A stretch of 64,000 nucleotides of DNA, from NCBI RefSeq assembly GCF_022414595.1, contig NZ_JADWYO010000011.1, positions 1-64,000 on the forward strand. Reading direction: 5' to 3'. Of this stretch, positions 51,701 to 59,457 are shown piece after piece. Under the pieces are notes generated by a model. The model was not told the origin of the DNA. It worked only from the letters and a program-made list of their open reading frames with translations, and searched no databases. This stretch comes from Streptomyces sp. MUM 203J. GTDB taxonomy: Bacteria > Actinomycetota > Actinomycetes > Streptomycetales > Streptomycetaceae. A program made the translations under genes and the position numbers. Numbering within the stretch: position 1 is the stretch's first letter; every line of letters begins with the position of its first letter.

Positions 51701-53408
51701 AGGAGACCGGGGCCTTGCGCGGGTCGTCGTTGCGCCAGCCGGTGACCTTGCCGTCCGTACCGACCACCGCGTAGTCGGCCTTGCCATCGCCGTCCAGGTC
51801 GGGGAACGCGATCTTCGAGCCGGTCGCGGCGGCGTCCCGGATCTTGCCGATCGGCTCCCAAACGTACGAGCGGCCGCTGATCATGCGCTGCAGGACCGCG
51901 ATCCGAGCTCCTTCGGCGAAGGCGTCCGCGATCTTCTGGTAGCCGGCGTCGGTCGGGTAGATCTCGTTGGTGATGTCCTGCGGGGTGACCGAGCCCAGAT
52001 CGACCAGCACCAGCCGTGCGCCGCCCTCGATCTTGGCGTAGGCCATCGTGCGGAGCGCGCTGTTGTAGGCGTCGATTCGTGCCTGGTACGTCGGGTTCGT
52101 CGACGGCGGCAGGGTCCCGAGCAGGACCGTGGTCGTCGGCGAGGCCCGGTAGATCTCGTCCAGGAAGCTCTGCATCTTCCCAGCCGTCGCCGTACCGTCG
52201 GCACCCCCGGCCAGATCGGCCGTGCCCGCGACCAGGGTCATCATGTTCGGTCGCAGCGTCTGCAGTGAGGGGATCGCCTCGGCCTTGATGTCGTCTATGC
52301 CCTTGCCGTCGAACCCCATGTGGTCGGGGTCGCCGCGCTTGCCGTTCTTCAGTTCACCGACGAAATCCGTGCGTTTGAAGAGGAGACCGGCCACCGTGCC
52401 ACCGACCACCGCGATGGTGGTCAGGCCCTTCAGGATGCTGTGCAGGGGGTCCCGGAAGCCATCCTCGTGGGTGCTGTGCACACCGGCCGTGATCCCGTCG
52501 CCGGTGGGCATCACTCGGAGCTCGTCGATCGACGGGCTGGCGCCGGCCGCGTTGAGCTGGCCGGACTGGACCGGGCGGTGATCGGAATTGCCCTCGGACC
52601 GGACCGTGACCGTCAGGTCGTGGTCGAAGTGCGTGGTGACGAAGTAGTCCAGTTGACCACCGCTCTGGTGGGTCGCCGTACCCGGACTGTGGATCCGCAT
52701 GGTCGGTGGGAAACTCGTCCGTTCGGCGAGGACATGCGGCTCGACGTTGAAGTCGCCACCGATCGTCGCGTGGTAGGTGACGCCACGCTGCCTCCCGAGG
52801 CTCTCGAGCTGGTCGTCAATGGCGTCCAGCATCGTCCCGGAGTCACCGCCACCGCCGGACAGGCCGTGCATGGTGAAGTACCACTCGTTGCCGAACCGCG
52901 CGCCGAGCGCGTTCCGGCCGGCGTCGACCGGGTTGCCGACGACGATCAGCTCGTCGGGCGCCTCGGTCAGGACGAGCGCGTTGTTGACCCGGCCGCCGAT
53001 CCGGCGCGGGTTGGTCGCGTCGTCGGCGGACTGCAGGAAGTAGACCTCCCGGGTCGGGATGGCACTGCGGTAACCGCTGTCGACGGTCCAGGTCCGGTGC
53101 AGCACGGTGAACTGATGCGTGTTGCCCTGGCTGTCGGTCGTGGTGAAGGTCTGGTCAGGCTGTGCGACGCTGTTCTGAGGCGGCTGCGGGCCGACCTCCT
53201 GAAGCATCAGGATCGGAAACTGCAACGCCAGCCGCTGGACCGTGTTGGTCCACTTGCTGCCGTCCTGTGCCGAGTTTCCGGCCCCCTGCATGTTCCAGGT
53301 GACCAAGGGCGTGGTGGCCGCAGGGAAATCGGTGGCGGCGGCCGGAACGACAAGCGACGCTGCCAGCCCGGCCACCACCGCCACTGTGGATATTAAGCGG
53401 CGGAACAA
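48714..53408 (-). CDS. Giant secreted CdtB-like nuclease / SGNH / FG-GAP / GH18 chitinase
   Basis: 1564 residues from TTG 53408, chosen because GGGGGA precedes it and a signal peptide follows at once (LFRRLISTVAVVAGLAASLV). Domains: a DNase I/CdtB-like EEP domain, about 33-285 (TWNMQG, LQEVG, GGDFNVEP, LDYFVT, SDHRPV); an SGNH-like domain, about 297-500, whose catalytic positions are lost; five FG-GAP repeats, about 536-785 (FPDLDGDGKADYAV, FTDLDGDGRDDLIT and others); a GH18 chitinase, about 870-1330, with intact DGVDIDFEYP and MAYDYHGTW; a beta-sandwich module; and a C-terminal chitin-binding CBM5/12 (WDATKIYSPASQPIEQTTV...W). Codon 5 is TTA, implying bldA-tRNA dependence. GC looks lower than its surroundings. 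An in-frame upstream TTG (53477) is less likely. Confidence 0.85.
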   Translation of the reverse strand: MFRRLISTVAVVAGLAASLVVPAAATDFPAATTPLVTWNMQGAGNSAQDGSKWTNTVQRLALQFPILMLQEVGPQPPQNSVAQPDQTFTTTDSQGNTHQFTVLHRTWTVDSGYRSAIPTREVYFLQSADDATNPRRIGGRVNNALVLTEAPDELIVVGNPVDAGRNALGARFGNEWYFTMHGLSGGGGDSGTMLDAIDDQLESLGRQRGVTYHATIGGDFNVEPHVLAERTSFPPTMRIHSPGTATHQSGGQLDYFVTTHFDHDLTVTVRSEGNSDHRPVQSGQLNAAGASPSIDELRVMPTGDGITAGVHSTHEDGFRDPLHSILKGLTTIAVVGGTVAGLLFKRTDFVGELKNGKRGDPDHMGFDGKGIDDIKAEAIPSLQTLRPNMMTLVAGTADLAGGADGTATAGKMQSFLDEIYRASPTTTVLLGTLPPSTNPTYQARIDAYNSALRTMAYAKIEGGARLVLVDLGSVTPQDITNEIYPTDAGYQKIADAFAEGARIAVLQRMISGRSYVWEPIGKIRDAAATGSKIAFPDLDGDGKADYAVVGTDGKVTGWRNDDPRKAPVSLGDISPADRGNNPALVYFADLDDDGKDDYIRILPTADSPTGIPAMRMSRNTSSGDKVSWDSATVVANNLGYEPELYFTDLDGDGRDDLITLDRMGLPTAWQNKGKGMPTPGGWDKVESFATPGEARGAQVAFADITGDGKADTVRVEYTTGEVRAWQNTGAPWSVTAGWKSLGVVRADDPFQGTFGTFADLNGDGIEDFALTRSGTTATTAKTAVMAAMASDAGDIEGWLVPSYGDGSRSDGGAGDLGVNGGVGDPMESHPGGDDGGPRPTASGDCRPDGLATTPGVATPYCKVYQSDGREWLGQGRGRRVVGYFNGGRTGADGTPHYLVKNIPWSKVTHLNYAFASVENNQIKVDSNATQKEWPGEVGAEMDPSLPYKGHFNQMTKYKRLHPRVKTLISVGGWAGSGGFYAMTTNADGSVNQDGIDTFSRSVVDFLRTYGFDGVDIDFEYPTVLEDTGNPTDWAVSNPRRKGLPTTYDALMKTLRDSLNRASVADNKYYLLTSASTASGYLARGMANQTALDYQDFTNLMAYDYHGTWNDVVGPNAALFDDGKDPELADQYATPEYGKIGYFNTHWAMTYMRGAMQAGRVNIGVPYYTRGWQNVTGGTNGLWGTSQKPGGCEPGTGLKRPCGDGAIGIDNIWHDETNNGSELGSGTNPLWHTKNLEKNITPVYARSVGLTPETDITDRRTGQYTRHWDDTTKTSWLWNAEKKVFLSTEDEQGIDAVTDLVKSTGAGGVMMWELGGDYSCPADVQPDTPCGMGYTLTTRLNEKLGNIGAYDNNLRTGSSGVAPTVTTNLSVEMVNYPTATANLWPLQPTVRITNNTGRTLGGGKDTKLSFDIPASTSPLVKDGNWQTGAQGGQWKLTPGTTFHRVSTTLDYCQIIPAGKSLDLPIIYFLPITGPVNTSLSIGGTAYAPATDNLKGLGMATPPAGGCHAANWDATKIYSPASQPIEQTTVKYNGKVWKAKWETKGSPPGTGADADHEPWKLIGDAS

Positions 53409-53486
53409 GAGTTCCCCCCATTTCTCATGTCCAATAGATCGGGAACAACCGAATCGTTGGAAACCAGTTGGATTCAATCGTTCATG

Positions 53487-53514
53487 AGGCCCCGTCAGCT
53501 TACTGGCGGGGCCT
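53487..53514 (+). terminator. Hairpin upstream of the giant chitinase gene
   Basis: AGGCCCCGTCAG / CTGGCGGGGCCT stem with one G-T wobble and CTTA loop, followed by TTTGTGG on the plus strand. No plus-strand gene now lies before it, so it may be left over from the insertion. Confidence 0.6.
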
Positions 53515-53576
53515 TTGTGGTGAGCGGTGGTGATGATCTCAGAGTCGGGGCAGGTTGAGCGCCCGGCTTACATGCT

Positions 53577-53984
53577 GTTAACCTCGAAGTTTCGTGACGG
53601 CCCGCCGACCGGGCCGGTGGACCGTTTTCGTGCCGTGGGTTGAGGCTGGGGGCCCGAGTGTCGCCTCGGGGTGGCGCCGGGTTCCACTGCTCCGGGCCGG
53701 TGGTGCTGTCGTAGGGGCGGGGATTCCGCTGGTCAGCCAAGGTCGGGTAGTTGGGTGAGTCGGTCGAGGGTTTCGGTGATGTGACCGGTCCAGGGCCGGT
53801 GCCGGGCCGGGCGGAGGATGTGCCGACGGCCGGTGGTCACGAACTGTCCGGCCGCGGTGAACAGGCGGAGTCGTAGTCGGCGGGGTTCCCGGAGCCTGGC
53901 CTTGCCGGTCAGGGCGAGCATCGGCACCCAGGCCAGCGGGTCGAGGGCGATCTGCACGATCTCCAGCCAGATCCGGCGTGAGCC
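53577..53984 (-). mobile_element. IS1380-family 3' remnant
   Basis: A minus-strand frame ends IWLEIVQIALDPLAWVPMLALTG...LRLRLFTAAGQFVTTGRRHILRPARHRPWTG, the C-terminal part of an IS1380 transposase, with stop at 53733. The outer end carries GTTAACCTC-n4-TTTCG, matching the end of the other IS1380 copy. Only the last quarter of the element remains. It replaces the 3' part of the adjacent phosphatase gene. Confidence 0.75.
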
Positions 53985-54384
53985 GGGCGCGGGTGCCGTC
54001 GGTCCAGAACACCTCGTCCGTGAACGGGTCGACGGAGGCCGTGACCTCGTCCCCCTCCCGCAGCGCCACGTTCACCGCCGTCAGCCCCGTGCGCGCCGCG
54101 TGGTTGAGCGTGCCGCACAGGGGGTCGACCAGCCGGCGGCGGTGTGCGGAGTCCGGACCGGCGCAGCCGCTCTCCTCACCCGCGACGGCGTCCTCGGGCC
54201 GCGCGCCGCGTAGCGCGTCGAGTACCGCCCGCTCCGACGCGATGTCCGCGGCCGTCGCGAAGTCGCCCGCCGCCTCCTCGTACCGCGCCGTCGACGCTCC
54301 GTACATGTCCCGTACGACGGCCGCGCGCGCCCGTGCCGCCGTGACGGCCACGCACGCGTCGGTCTCCCCGTTCGTGATCAGCAT
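53985..54384 (-). pseudogene. Inositol monophosphatase-family gene, 3' truncated
   Basis: Reads AARARAAVVRDMYG, DFATAADIASERAVLDALRG, AVAGEESGC and RRLVDPLCGTLNHAARTGLTAVNVAL. These are the metal-binding Glu-Glu (GEES) and a DPLCGTLN block in place of the usual DPxDGTxN, so one catalytic Asp is replaced. The frame then runs into the IS1380 remnant after about 130 residues, where a complete enzyme has about 260. Confidence 0.8.
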
Positions 54385-54416
54385 GCGCGCAGGACAGCCA
54401 GGCGGCGGCGGACCGC

Positions 54417-56084
54417 TCAGTCGCCTTCCCCCGCAGCGGCCCCGGCCCGCGCTCCGCTCCATGTCGGCTCCGTGAGCCTGCCGGTGACCTGGAGCCGCTC
54501 CTCGGTCGTGGCCGGCAACTCCACCCGCCCGCCGCAGTACCAGGCGCTCAGCCGCGCGCGCAGCCGCCGCGGCAGCGGGGCGTCCGCCCCGGGGCCGGGG
54601 AGCGGAGTCGCCATGTCCCGCACCAGCATCCGCCCGCGCCGCTCCGCGTCCACCGGCTCGTGCGGCTCGGCCATCCCCCCGTCCGGGTCCTGGACGACCG
54701 TCCCGGTCTCCTCACCGTCCGCCAGCAACCGCCGGTCGTGTGCCTGGAGCGCCAGGCACACCCGCTTCGTGACGAGGAACGCGACGACCGGGCCGACGAC
54801 CAACAGCACCCGGAAGGTCCAGGTCAGGCTCTCCACCGACACCCGGAAGACCAGTGCCATCACATCGTTGCCCCCGGCCGCCAGCAGCACCGCGTACGCG
54901 ACCACCCCGGCGACCCCCAGCCCCGTGCGGGTCGCGTGATCGCGCGGCCGGTCGCAGAGGTGGTGCTCCCGCAGCCCCTCGTCCCCGCCGGTCAGCCAGC
55001 GCTCCAGATGCGGGTAGAGGAACAGCCCCGTGAACAGCACACCCGGCAGCACCACCGCCGGAATCAGCACGTTCCACATGAAGGTGTGCCCCGCCACCAC
55101 CGTCTCCCACGGCGGCATCAGCCGCAGGGCCCCCTCCAGGAACCCGACGTACCAGTCGGGCTGCACATCGGTGGAGATCTGGTCGGCCCGGTACGGTCCG
55201 AAGTTCCAGACCGGGTTGATCTGGGCGACCGCGCCCATCAGCGCCATGATCCCGAACACCATCAGCGACAGCCCCACGGTCTTCGCCGTGAACTGGGGGA
55301 ACATCGGCATCCCGACCGCGTCGCGGTTGGACCGCCCCCGGCCCGGCCAGTGGGTGTGCTTCAGGTACACCACCAGCAGGATGTGCACGGTGATGATCGC
55401 GACCAGCAGCCCCGGCACGAACAGCACATGCACGATGTACAGCCGGGGCAGCAGCACCTCGCCGGGGAAGGGACCGCCCCAGACGAAGAAGCCCAGATAC
55501 GTCCCCACGACCGGGATCGAGGTGAGGATCGTGTACGCGGTGCGCAGCCCCGTCCCGGACAGCAGGTCGTCCGGCAGGGAGTAGCCCGCGAACCCCTCCA
55601 GCATCGCGAGCATGAAGAGCGTCACCCCGAGCGTCCAGTTCAGTTCACGCGGACGGCGGAACGCCCCCGTGAAGAACACCCGCAGCAGATGCACGGCCAG
55701 CGCGGCCACGAAGACCAGCGCGGCCCAGTGGTGCATCTGCCGCATCAGCAGCCCGCCCCGCACATCGAAGCTGATGTCCAGCGTGGTGGCGTACGCCTGG
55801 GAGACCTGCACCCCCCGCAGCGGCCCGTACGAGCCGTCGTACTCGGTCAGGGCCATGCTCGGGTCGAAGAACAGGGTCAGATAGCTGCCGGTGACCAGCA
55901 GCACGACGAAGCTGTACAGGGCGAGTTCCCCCAGCAGGAACGACCAGTGGTCGGGGTACGCCTTCCGCAGCATCACCCGCGCCAGCTCGGAGACCGGTGC
56001 CCGGCGGTCCAGCGCCACGTATCCGGTGAATCCGGCGGTTCGCCCACGGCCCGGTCCGTGCCCCGGCCTCCGGCTCCGCAGCAT
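54417..56084 (-). CDS. qcrB: Cytochrome b subunit of the bcc complex
   Basis: A 555-residue QcrB-type cytochrome b. Heme b ligand histidines are in MHHWAALVFVAALAVHLLRVFFTGAF and YIVHVLFVPGLLVAIITVHILLVVYLKHTHW. Quinol-site PPWE appears as LMPPWETVVAG. The long C-terminal soluble tail with ERRGRMLVRDMATPLPGP and RLRARLSAWYCGGRVELPATTEERL is actinobacterial. No qcrA or qcrC is adjacent, so it is probably a second copy that pairs with the ctaD-ctaF paralogs. ATG 56084 follows GAGGCGC. Confidence 0.95.
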   Translation of the reverse strand: MLRSRRPGHGPGRGRTAGFTGYVALDRRAPVSELARVMLRKAYPDHWSFLLGELALYSFVVLLVTGSYLTLFFDPSMALTEYDGSYGPLRGVQVSQAYATTLDISFDVRGGLLMRQMHHWAALVFVAALAVHLLRVFFTGAFRRPRELNWTLGVTLFMLAMLEGFAGYSLPDDLLSGTGLRTAYTILTSIPVVGTYLGFFVWGGPFPGEVLLPRLYIVHVLFVPGLLVAIITVHILLVVYLKHTHWPGRGRSNRDAVGMPMFPQFTAKTVGLSLMVFGIMALMGAVAQINPVWNFGPYRADQISTDVQPDWYVGFLEGALRLMPPWETVVAGHTFMWNVLIPAVVLPGVLFTGLFLYPHLERWLTGGDEGLREHHLCDRPRDHATRTGLGVAGVVAYAVLLAAGGNDVMALVFRVSVESLTWTFRVLLVVGPVVAFLVTKRVCLALQAHDRRLLADGEETGTVVQDPDGGMAEPHEPVDAERRGRMLVRDMATPLPGPGADAPLPRRLRARLSAWYCGGRVELPATTEERLQVTGRLTEPTWSGARAGAAAGEGD

Positions 56085-56203
56085 GCGCCTCGCTCCCCTC
56101 GTGCCATTCGTCGGCCCACTATGCGGGTCGGAGCCGCGCACGGCCGCGCATTGGGCAGAACATGGGCAGGTCCGAAGATCACCGGGCCGGCAGGGAGGCC
56201 GAT

Positions 56204-56719
56204 GTGACCCATGAGCCCGACCTTGTGCAGGAGCTGACCTCCGAACACGTACGGCTGCACGGGCTCCTCGACCGCGTGCGGGAGGCCGCACCGGGCAGCG
56301 AGGCCCGCGGGGAACGGGCGGACGAGACGGTGCGTCTCCTGACGGCCCACCTGGACCGGGAGCGGAGGGTGCTGGGCCCCGCCGCGCTGGACTGGCTCGC
56401 CGCCGACGGGGGCGTGTGGGCGGAGCGCCTGGCCGCCGAGCGGCGTGAGACGGGGGCGCTGCTGCGGGAGCTGGCGCGGGCGGCGCCGCACGAGGAGCGG
56501 TTCGACGAGCTCCTCCTGGACCTGGTCCACGCGGTGAGTGCGCACACCCGGCAGGTGGACCAGCTGCTGCTGCCCCGGCTCCAGGCCGTGTGCCCGCCGG
56601 ACGAACTCCACCGCCTGGGGACCCGGGCCCGAGCGCTTCCCCCGGTGACGGCGACCCGTGTCCGCCACGTCGCCGTACTGGCCCGTGTGCGGCGCCTCCT
56701 GCGCCGCGGGGCCGGCTGA
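56204..56719 (+). CDS. Hemerythrin HHE-domain protein
   Basis: A 171-residue four-helix protein. LVQELTSEHVRLHGLLDRVRE, LLTAHLDRERRVLGPAAL and LVHAVSAHTRQVDQLLLPRL supply the His/Glu ligands for a di-iron or O2/NO-binding site. GTG 56204 is preferred because GGGAGG precedes it; ATG 56162 in frame is the alternative. It diverges from qcrB, which suggests an oxygen or nitric-oxide link to the respiratory branch. Confidence 0.85.
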   Translation: MTHEPDLVQELTSEHVRLHGLLDRVREAAPGSEARGERADETVRLLTAHLDRERRVLGPAALDWLAADGGVWAERLAAERRETGALLRELARAAPHEERFDELLLDLVHAVSAHTRQVDQLLLPRLQAVCPPDELHRLGTRARALPPVTATRVRHVAVLARVRRLLRRGAG

Positions 56720-56749
56720 CGGGGGCGGTGGCCCCGGCTCCCGGATCCG

Positions 56750-57241
56750 TCAGCGGACCTCGCGCAACCTTCCGGTACGGACCTCGTAGACGAAGCCGCG
56801 GACGGCGTCCCTGTGGACGAGAAGCGGGCTTTCCCGGATGCGGGCCACGGAGCGACGCACCTGCTCCTCCAGGTCGCTGAAGGCTTGGAACGCGAACGGC
56901 ACCTCGGCCCCCGTCTCGCTCTCCACCCGCCGTCGCAGTTCGGCGTCCCGGAAGGTGAGCATCCCGCACTCCGTGTTGTGCATGAGCATGACCTCCCGCG
57001 TTCCCCCGATGCGCTGGGAGACGACGAGTGACCGGATGGTGTCCTGCGTGACCACCCCGCCGGCGTTCCGGATGACGTGCGCCTCCCCCTCTGCGAGGCC
57101 CAGCATCCTGTAGATGTCGAGCCGCGAATCCATGCAGGCGACGACGGCCAGTCGCCTTCTCGGCGGACGCGGAGGATCACGGTCCTCGTACGCCGCCGCG
57201 AACGCGGCGTTGTTCGCCAGCACGTCGTCGATTGCGCTCAT
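56750..57241 (-). CDS. Beta-carbonic anhydrase
   Basis: 163 residues with zinc ligands Cys36 (ACMDSRLD), His88 and Cys92 (MLMHNTECGM) and the Asp38/Arg40 dyad. HVIRNAGGVVTQDTIRSL is the conserved beta-class block. It interconverts CO2 and bicarbonate in the cytosol. Its start overlaps the stop of the radical SAM gene (ATGA), so the two are coupled. Confidence 0.93.
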   Translation of the reverse strand: MSAIDDVLANNAAFAAAYEDRDPPRPPRRRLAVVACMDSRLDIYRMLGLAEGEAHVIRNAGGVVTQDTIRSLVVSQRIGGTREVMLMHNTECGMLTFRDAELRRRVESETGAEVPFAFQAFSDLEEQVRRSVARIRESPLLVHRDAVRGFVYEVRTGRLREVR

Positions 57242-58773
57242 CGCTCTTCGGGGCCCGCGTCCGGTGACGGGCCCGGCGCCGATCCCGCCGGCCGGCGTCC
57301 GGTCCCCGTCACCGGGCGGGTGTGGATGAACAGGTCCTGGCGCCCCGGCGCAGCCCGCCGCTCCGGAAGCGGCAGCTCGTACCGCACCGGCCGCCGGTGG
57401 TCCGCCAGCTGGCGCTCCACGTTGTACACGCGCCCGAACTTCCACAGCATCCGCGCGAAGTTCGTCTGACCCCGCAGAAGATTGCGGCTCAGGATCCCCA
57501 TGGCCTTCATGGCCGTCCGCATGCCCAGATGCTTGCGGTTGAGGACCGCCTGGGTCCGCACCAGCTCCCGGTAGAACTCCTCCAGCGGCAGCTTCGTCGG
57601 CACGACCGCGTGCTGGATGTCGAACAGCCGGTAGTCCCGGGTCGTCAGCTGCCGCGCCTCCGTGTGCCAGATCTCCGTCCCGGGGTAAGGCGTCATCACC
57701 GTCAGATGCACGATCTCCGGCACCGTCAGCGCGAACTCCCGCACCAGCCGGAACCGCTCCGCGTCCCAGGCCGGATCCACGATCAGGTTGATGGCGACGA
57801 CGATCCCCATGCGCCGGGCCGCCTCCAGCGCCCGGAAGTTCTCGTCCGGGCTCACCCGCTTGCGGTACAGGTCGAGGCCCTCCGCGTCGATGGCCTCCAT
57901 CCCGAGGAACATGTAGCGCAGACCCAGCCGCGCCCACCGCTCGAACACCTCCTGGTTGCGCAGCAGCACGTCACTGCGGGTCTCCAGGTAGTAGTTCTTG
58001 CGGATCCCGCGCCGCTCCAGCGCCGCCGCGATGCCGTTGCCGTGCTCCGGCTTGATGAACGCCACATCGTCGACGATGAAGACGTTCGGCTCCCGGATCG
58101 ACGCCATCTCGTCGGCCGCGGCCTCCGGCGACGTCTTGCGGTAGCTGCGCCCGTAGAACGTCCATGCCGAACAGAACGAGCAGTCCCAGGGACAGCCGCG
58201 GGTGAACTCGATGGACGCGCACGGGTCCAGCTCCCCGATGAAGTAGCGGCTGCGTTTGCGCATCAGGTCACGGGCCGGGCGCGGCCGGTCCAGACTGTCC
58301 AGCATCAGCGGCGCCGGACCCCGGCCCTCCGCGCACACCACGCCCGGGACGGTCGCGAGGCCCCCGTCCCGCGCCGCCTGGAGCAACGGCCCGACGGCGG
58401 GCTCGCCTTCCCCCCGTACGACCGCGTCGACGGCGCCCTCGGCCTGCTTCAGCACATGATCGGCGATGAACGAGACGCTGTGGCCGCCGAAGAAGACGAA
58501 GCAGCCCGGCGACACGGCCTTCGCTCGGCGGGCGATGGCGATCGCCTCGGGCACGTTCGCGAGGTAGTTGAGGGAGATCCCCAGGGCCTCGGGTGCGAAC
58601 GAGCGCAGCTCGTCGTCCAGGAGACGGTGCGACAGCACCTGGAGGTCCACGACCCGCACCTGGTGACCGGCCTCGCGGGCCGCCGCCGCCACCCGTTCCA
58701 GCCCCAGCGGTTCGAGCCGCAGGAAGATCTCCGAGTACATCAACGCGCTGGGGTGGACCAGCATCACACGCAT
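57238..58773 (-). CDS. hpnR: B12-binding radical SAM methylase, HpnR-like
   Basis: 511 residues. An N-terminal cobalamin-binding Rossmann domain (MRVMLVHPSALMYSEIFLRL, EPLGLERVAAAAREAGHQVRVVDLQ, VFFGGHSVSF) is followed by a radical SAM core with CPWDCSFC (Cys194, Cys198, Cys201). The C-terminal region contains LVRTQAVLNRKHLGMRTAMKAMG. The layout and N terminus resemble hopanoid C-3 methylase HpnR, which adds a methyl group to hopanoid ring A. A related class B lipid methylase is the alternative. Hopanoid synthesis genes are not in the window. Confidence 0.75.
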   Translation of the reverse strand: MRVMLVHPSALMYSEIFLRLEPLGLERVAAAAREAGHQVRVVDLQVLSHRLLDDELRSFAPEALGISLNYLANVPEAIAIARRAKAVSPGCFVFFGGHSVSFIADHVLKQAEGAVDAVVRGEGEPAVGPLLQAARDGGLATVPGVVCAEGRGPAPLMLDSLDRPRPARDLMRKRSRYFIGELDPCASIEFTRGCPWDCSFCSAWTFYGRSYRKTSPEAAADEMASIREPNVFIVDDVAFIKPEHGNGIAAALERRGIRKNYYLETRSDVLLRNQEVFERWARLGLRYMFLGMEAIDAEGLDLYRKRVSPDENFRALEAARRMGIVVAINLIVDPAWDAERFRLVREFALTVPEIVHLTVMTPYPGTEIWHTEARQLTTRDYRLFDIQHAVVPTKLPLEEFYRELVRTQAVLNRKHLGMRTAMKAMGILSRNLLRGQTNFARMLWKFGRVYNVERQLADHRRPVRYELPLPERRAAPGRQDLFIHTRPVTGTGRRPAGSAPGPSPDAGPEER

Positions 58774-58834
58774 GGGGGGACTCCAGCCGGACGGGAACGG
58801 ACGAGGTGCGGGCAGAGGGACCGTGGGGTTTCGG

Positions 58835-59164
58835 TCAGCGGCGGTCCCAGACCAGACGGACCGCGAAGTTCACCTCCGCCGTGCCCTTGGCGACGATGAC
58901 GCCCGTCTCGCCGCCCATTTTGAGACCGAACGTGATCTCCGTCTGCTGCGGGCCGAGCTGCCGCACGGAGCGGGTGACGCTCGACAGCGTGGGCTGTAGC
59001 TGGTCCAGCGCCTCCTGGAGCGACATCCGCCCCCGGACCGCCAGGCCCTCCTCCGTGCCCTGCGCCAGGTCCTGCGGCCAGGGCCCGACGAGCCCGTCGT
59101 CGACCTCGAAGACCGCCGACCGCTCGCCGTCCTCGTCCACCCTCATCGTGATCAGCTGCGCCAC
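58835..59164 (-). CDS. CU044_2847-family (Trypco2-like) protein
   Basis: 109 residues: VDEDGERSAVFEVDD..., SLQEALDQLQPTLSSVTRSVRQLGPQQTEITFGLKMGGETGVIVAKGTAEVNFAVRLVW. This pattern matches the small actinobacterial CU044_2847 family, often found near trypsin-like or conflict-system effector genes. No such partner is visible here. GTG 59164 begins VAQLITMRVDEDG. Confidence 0.75.
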   Translation of the reverse strand: MAQLITMRVDEDGERSAVFEVDDGLVGPWPQDLAQGTEEGLAVRGRMSLQEALDQLQPTLSSVTRSVRQLGPQQTEITFGLKMGGETGVIVAKGTAEVNFAVRLVWDRR

Positions 59165-59457
59165 GCCGTCAGCCTGACCCGGCGGGCCGGGCCCCGCATC
59201 CCGGAACGGTCCGTACGGACCACTGCCCGGCGGCCGTGGCCGTATCTCGCCGGTCCGGGGGACCGGCCGGTTTCCCGGGCGTGTCGCCACGGAAGTCTTC
59301 ACCACGGTCGGAAACAGGAGGAAGGAAGACGTTCGGAAGAAACACCTGAGGAAACCGTTGTCGGCATGGCTGCGCCCGATCTCCTGTGTGCCGGACGGTC
59401 AGGGACCGTCCGGGGACCCTTCGTCATCCGTCATCGAGAGAGCAGGGAGCACAGTCC
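59165..59457. other. Divergent intergenic region
   Basis: About 290 bases between the CU044_2847-family gene and the CAP-domain gene. It contains an A-rich patch (GGAGGAAGGAAGACG) but no gene I can support. Confidence 0.4.

Noticed and set aside
54417..56969. Extended 850-codon frame upstream of qcrB
   Set aside because: The part beyond 56084 is antisense to the hemerythrin gene and Pro/Gly/Arg-rich; QcrB homology starts at the chosen ATG.
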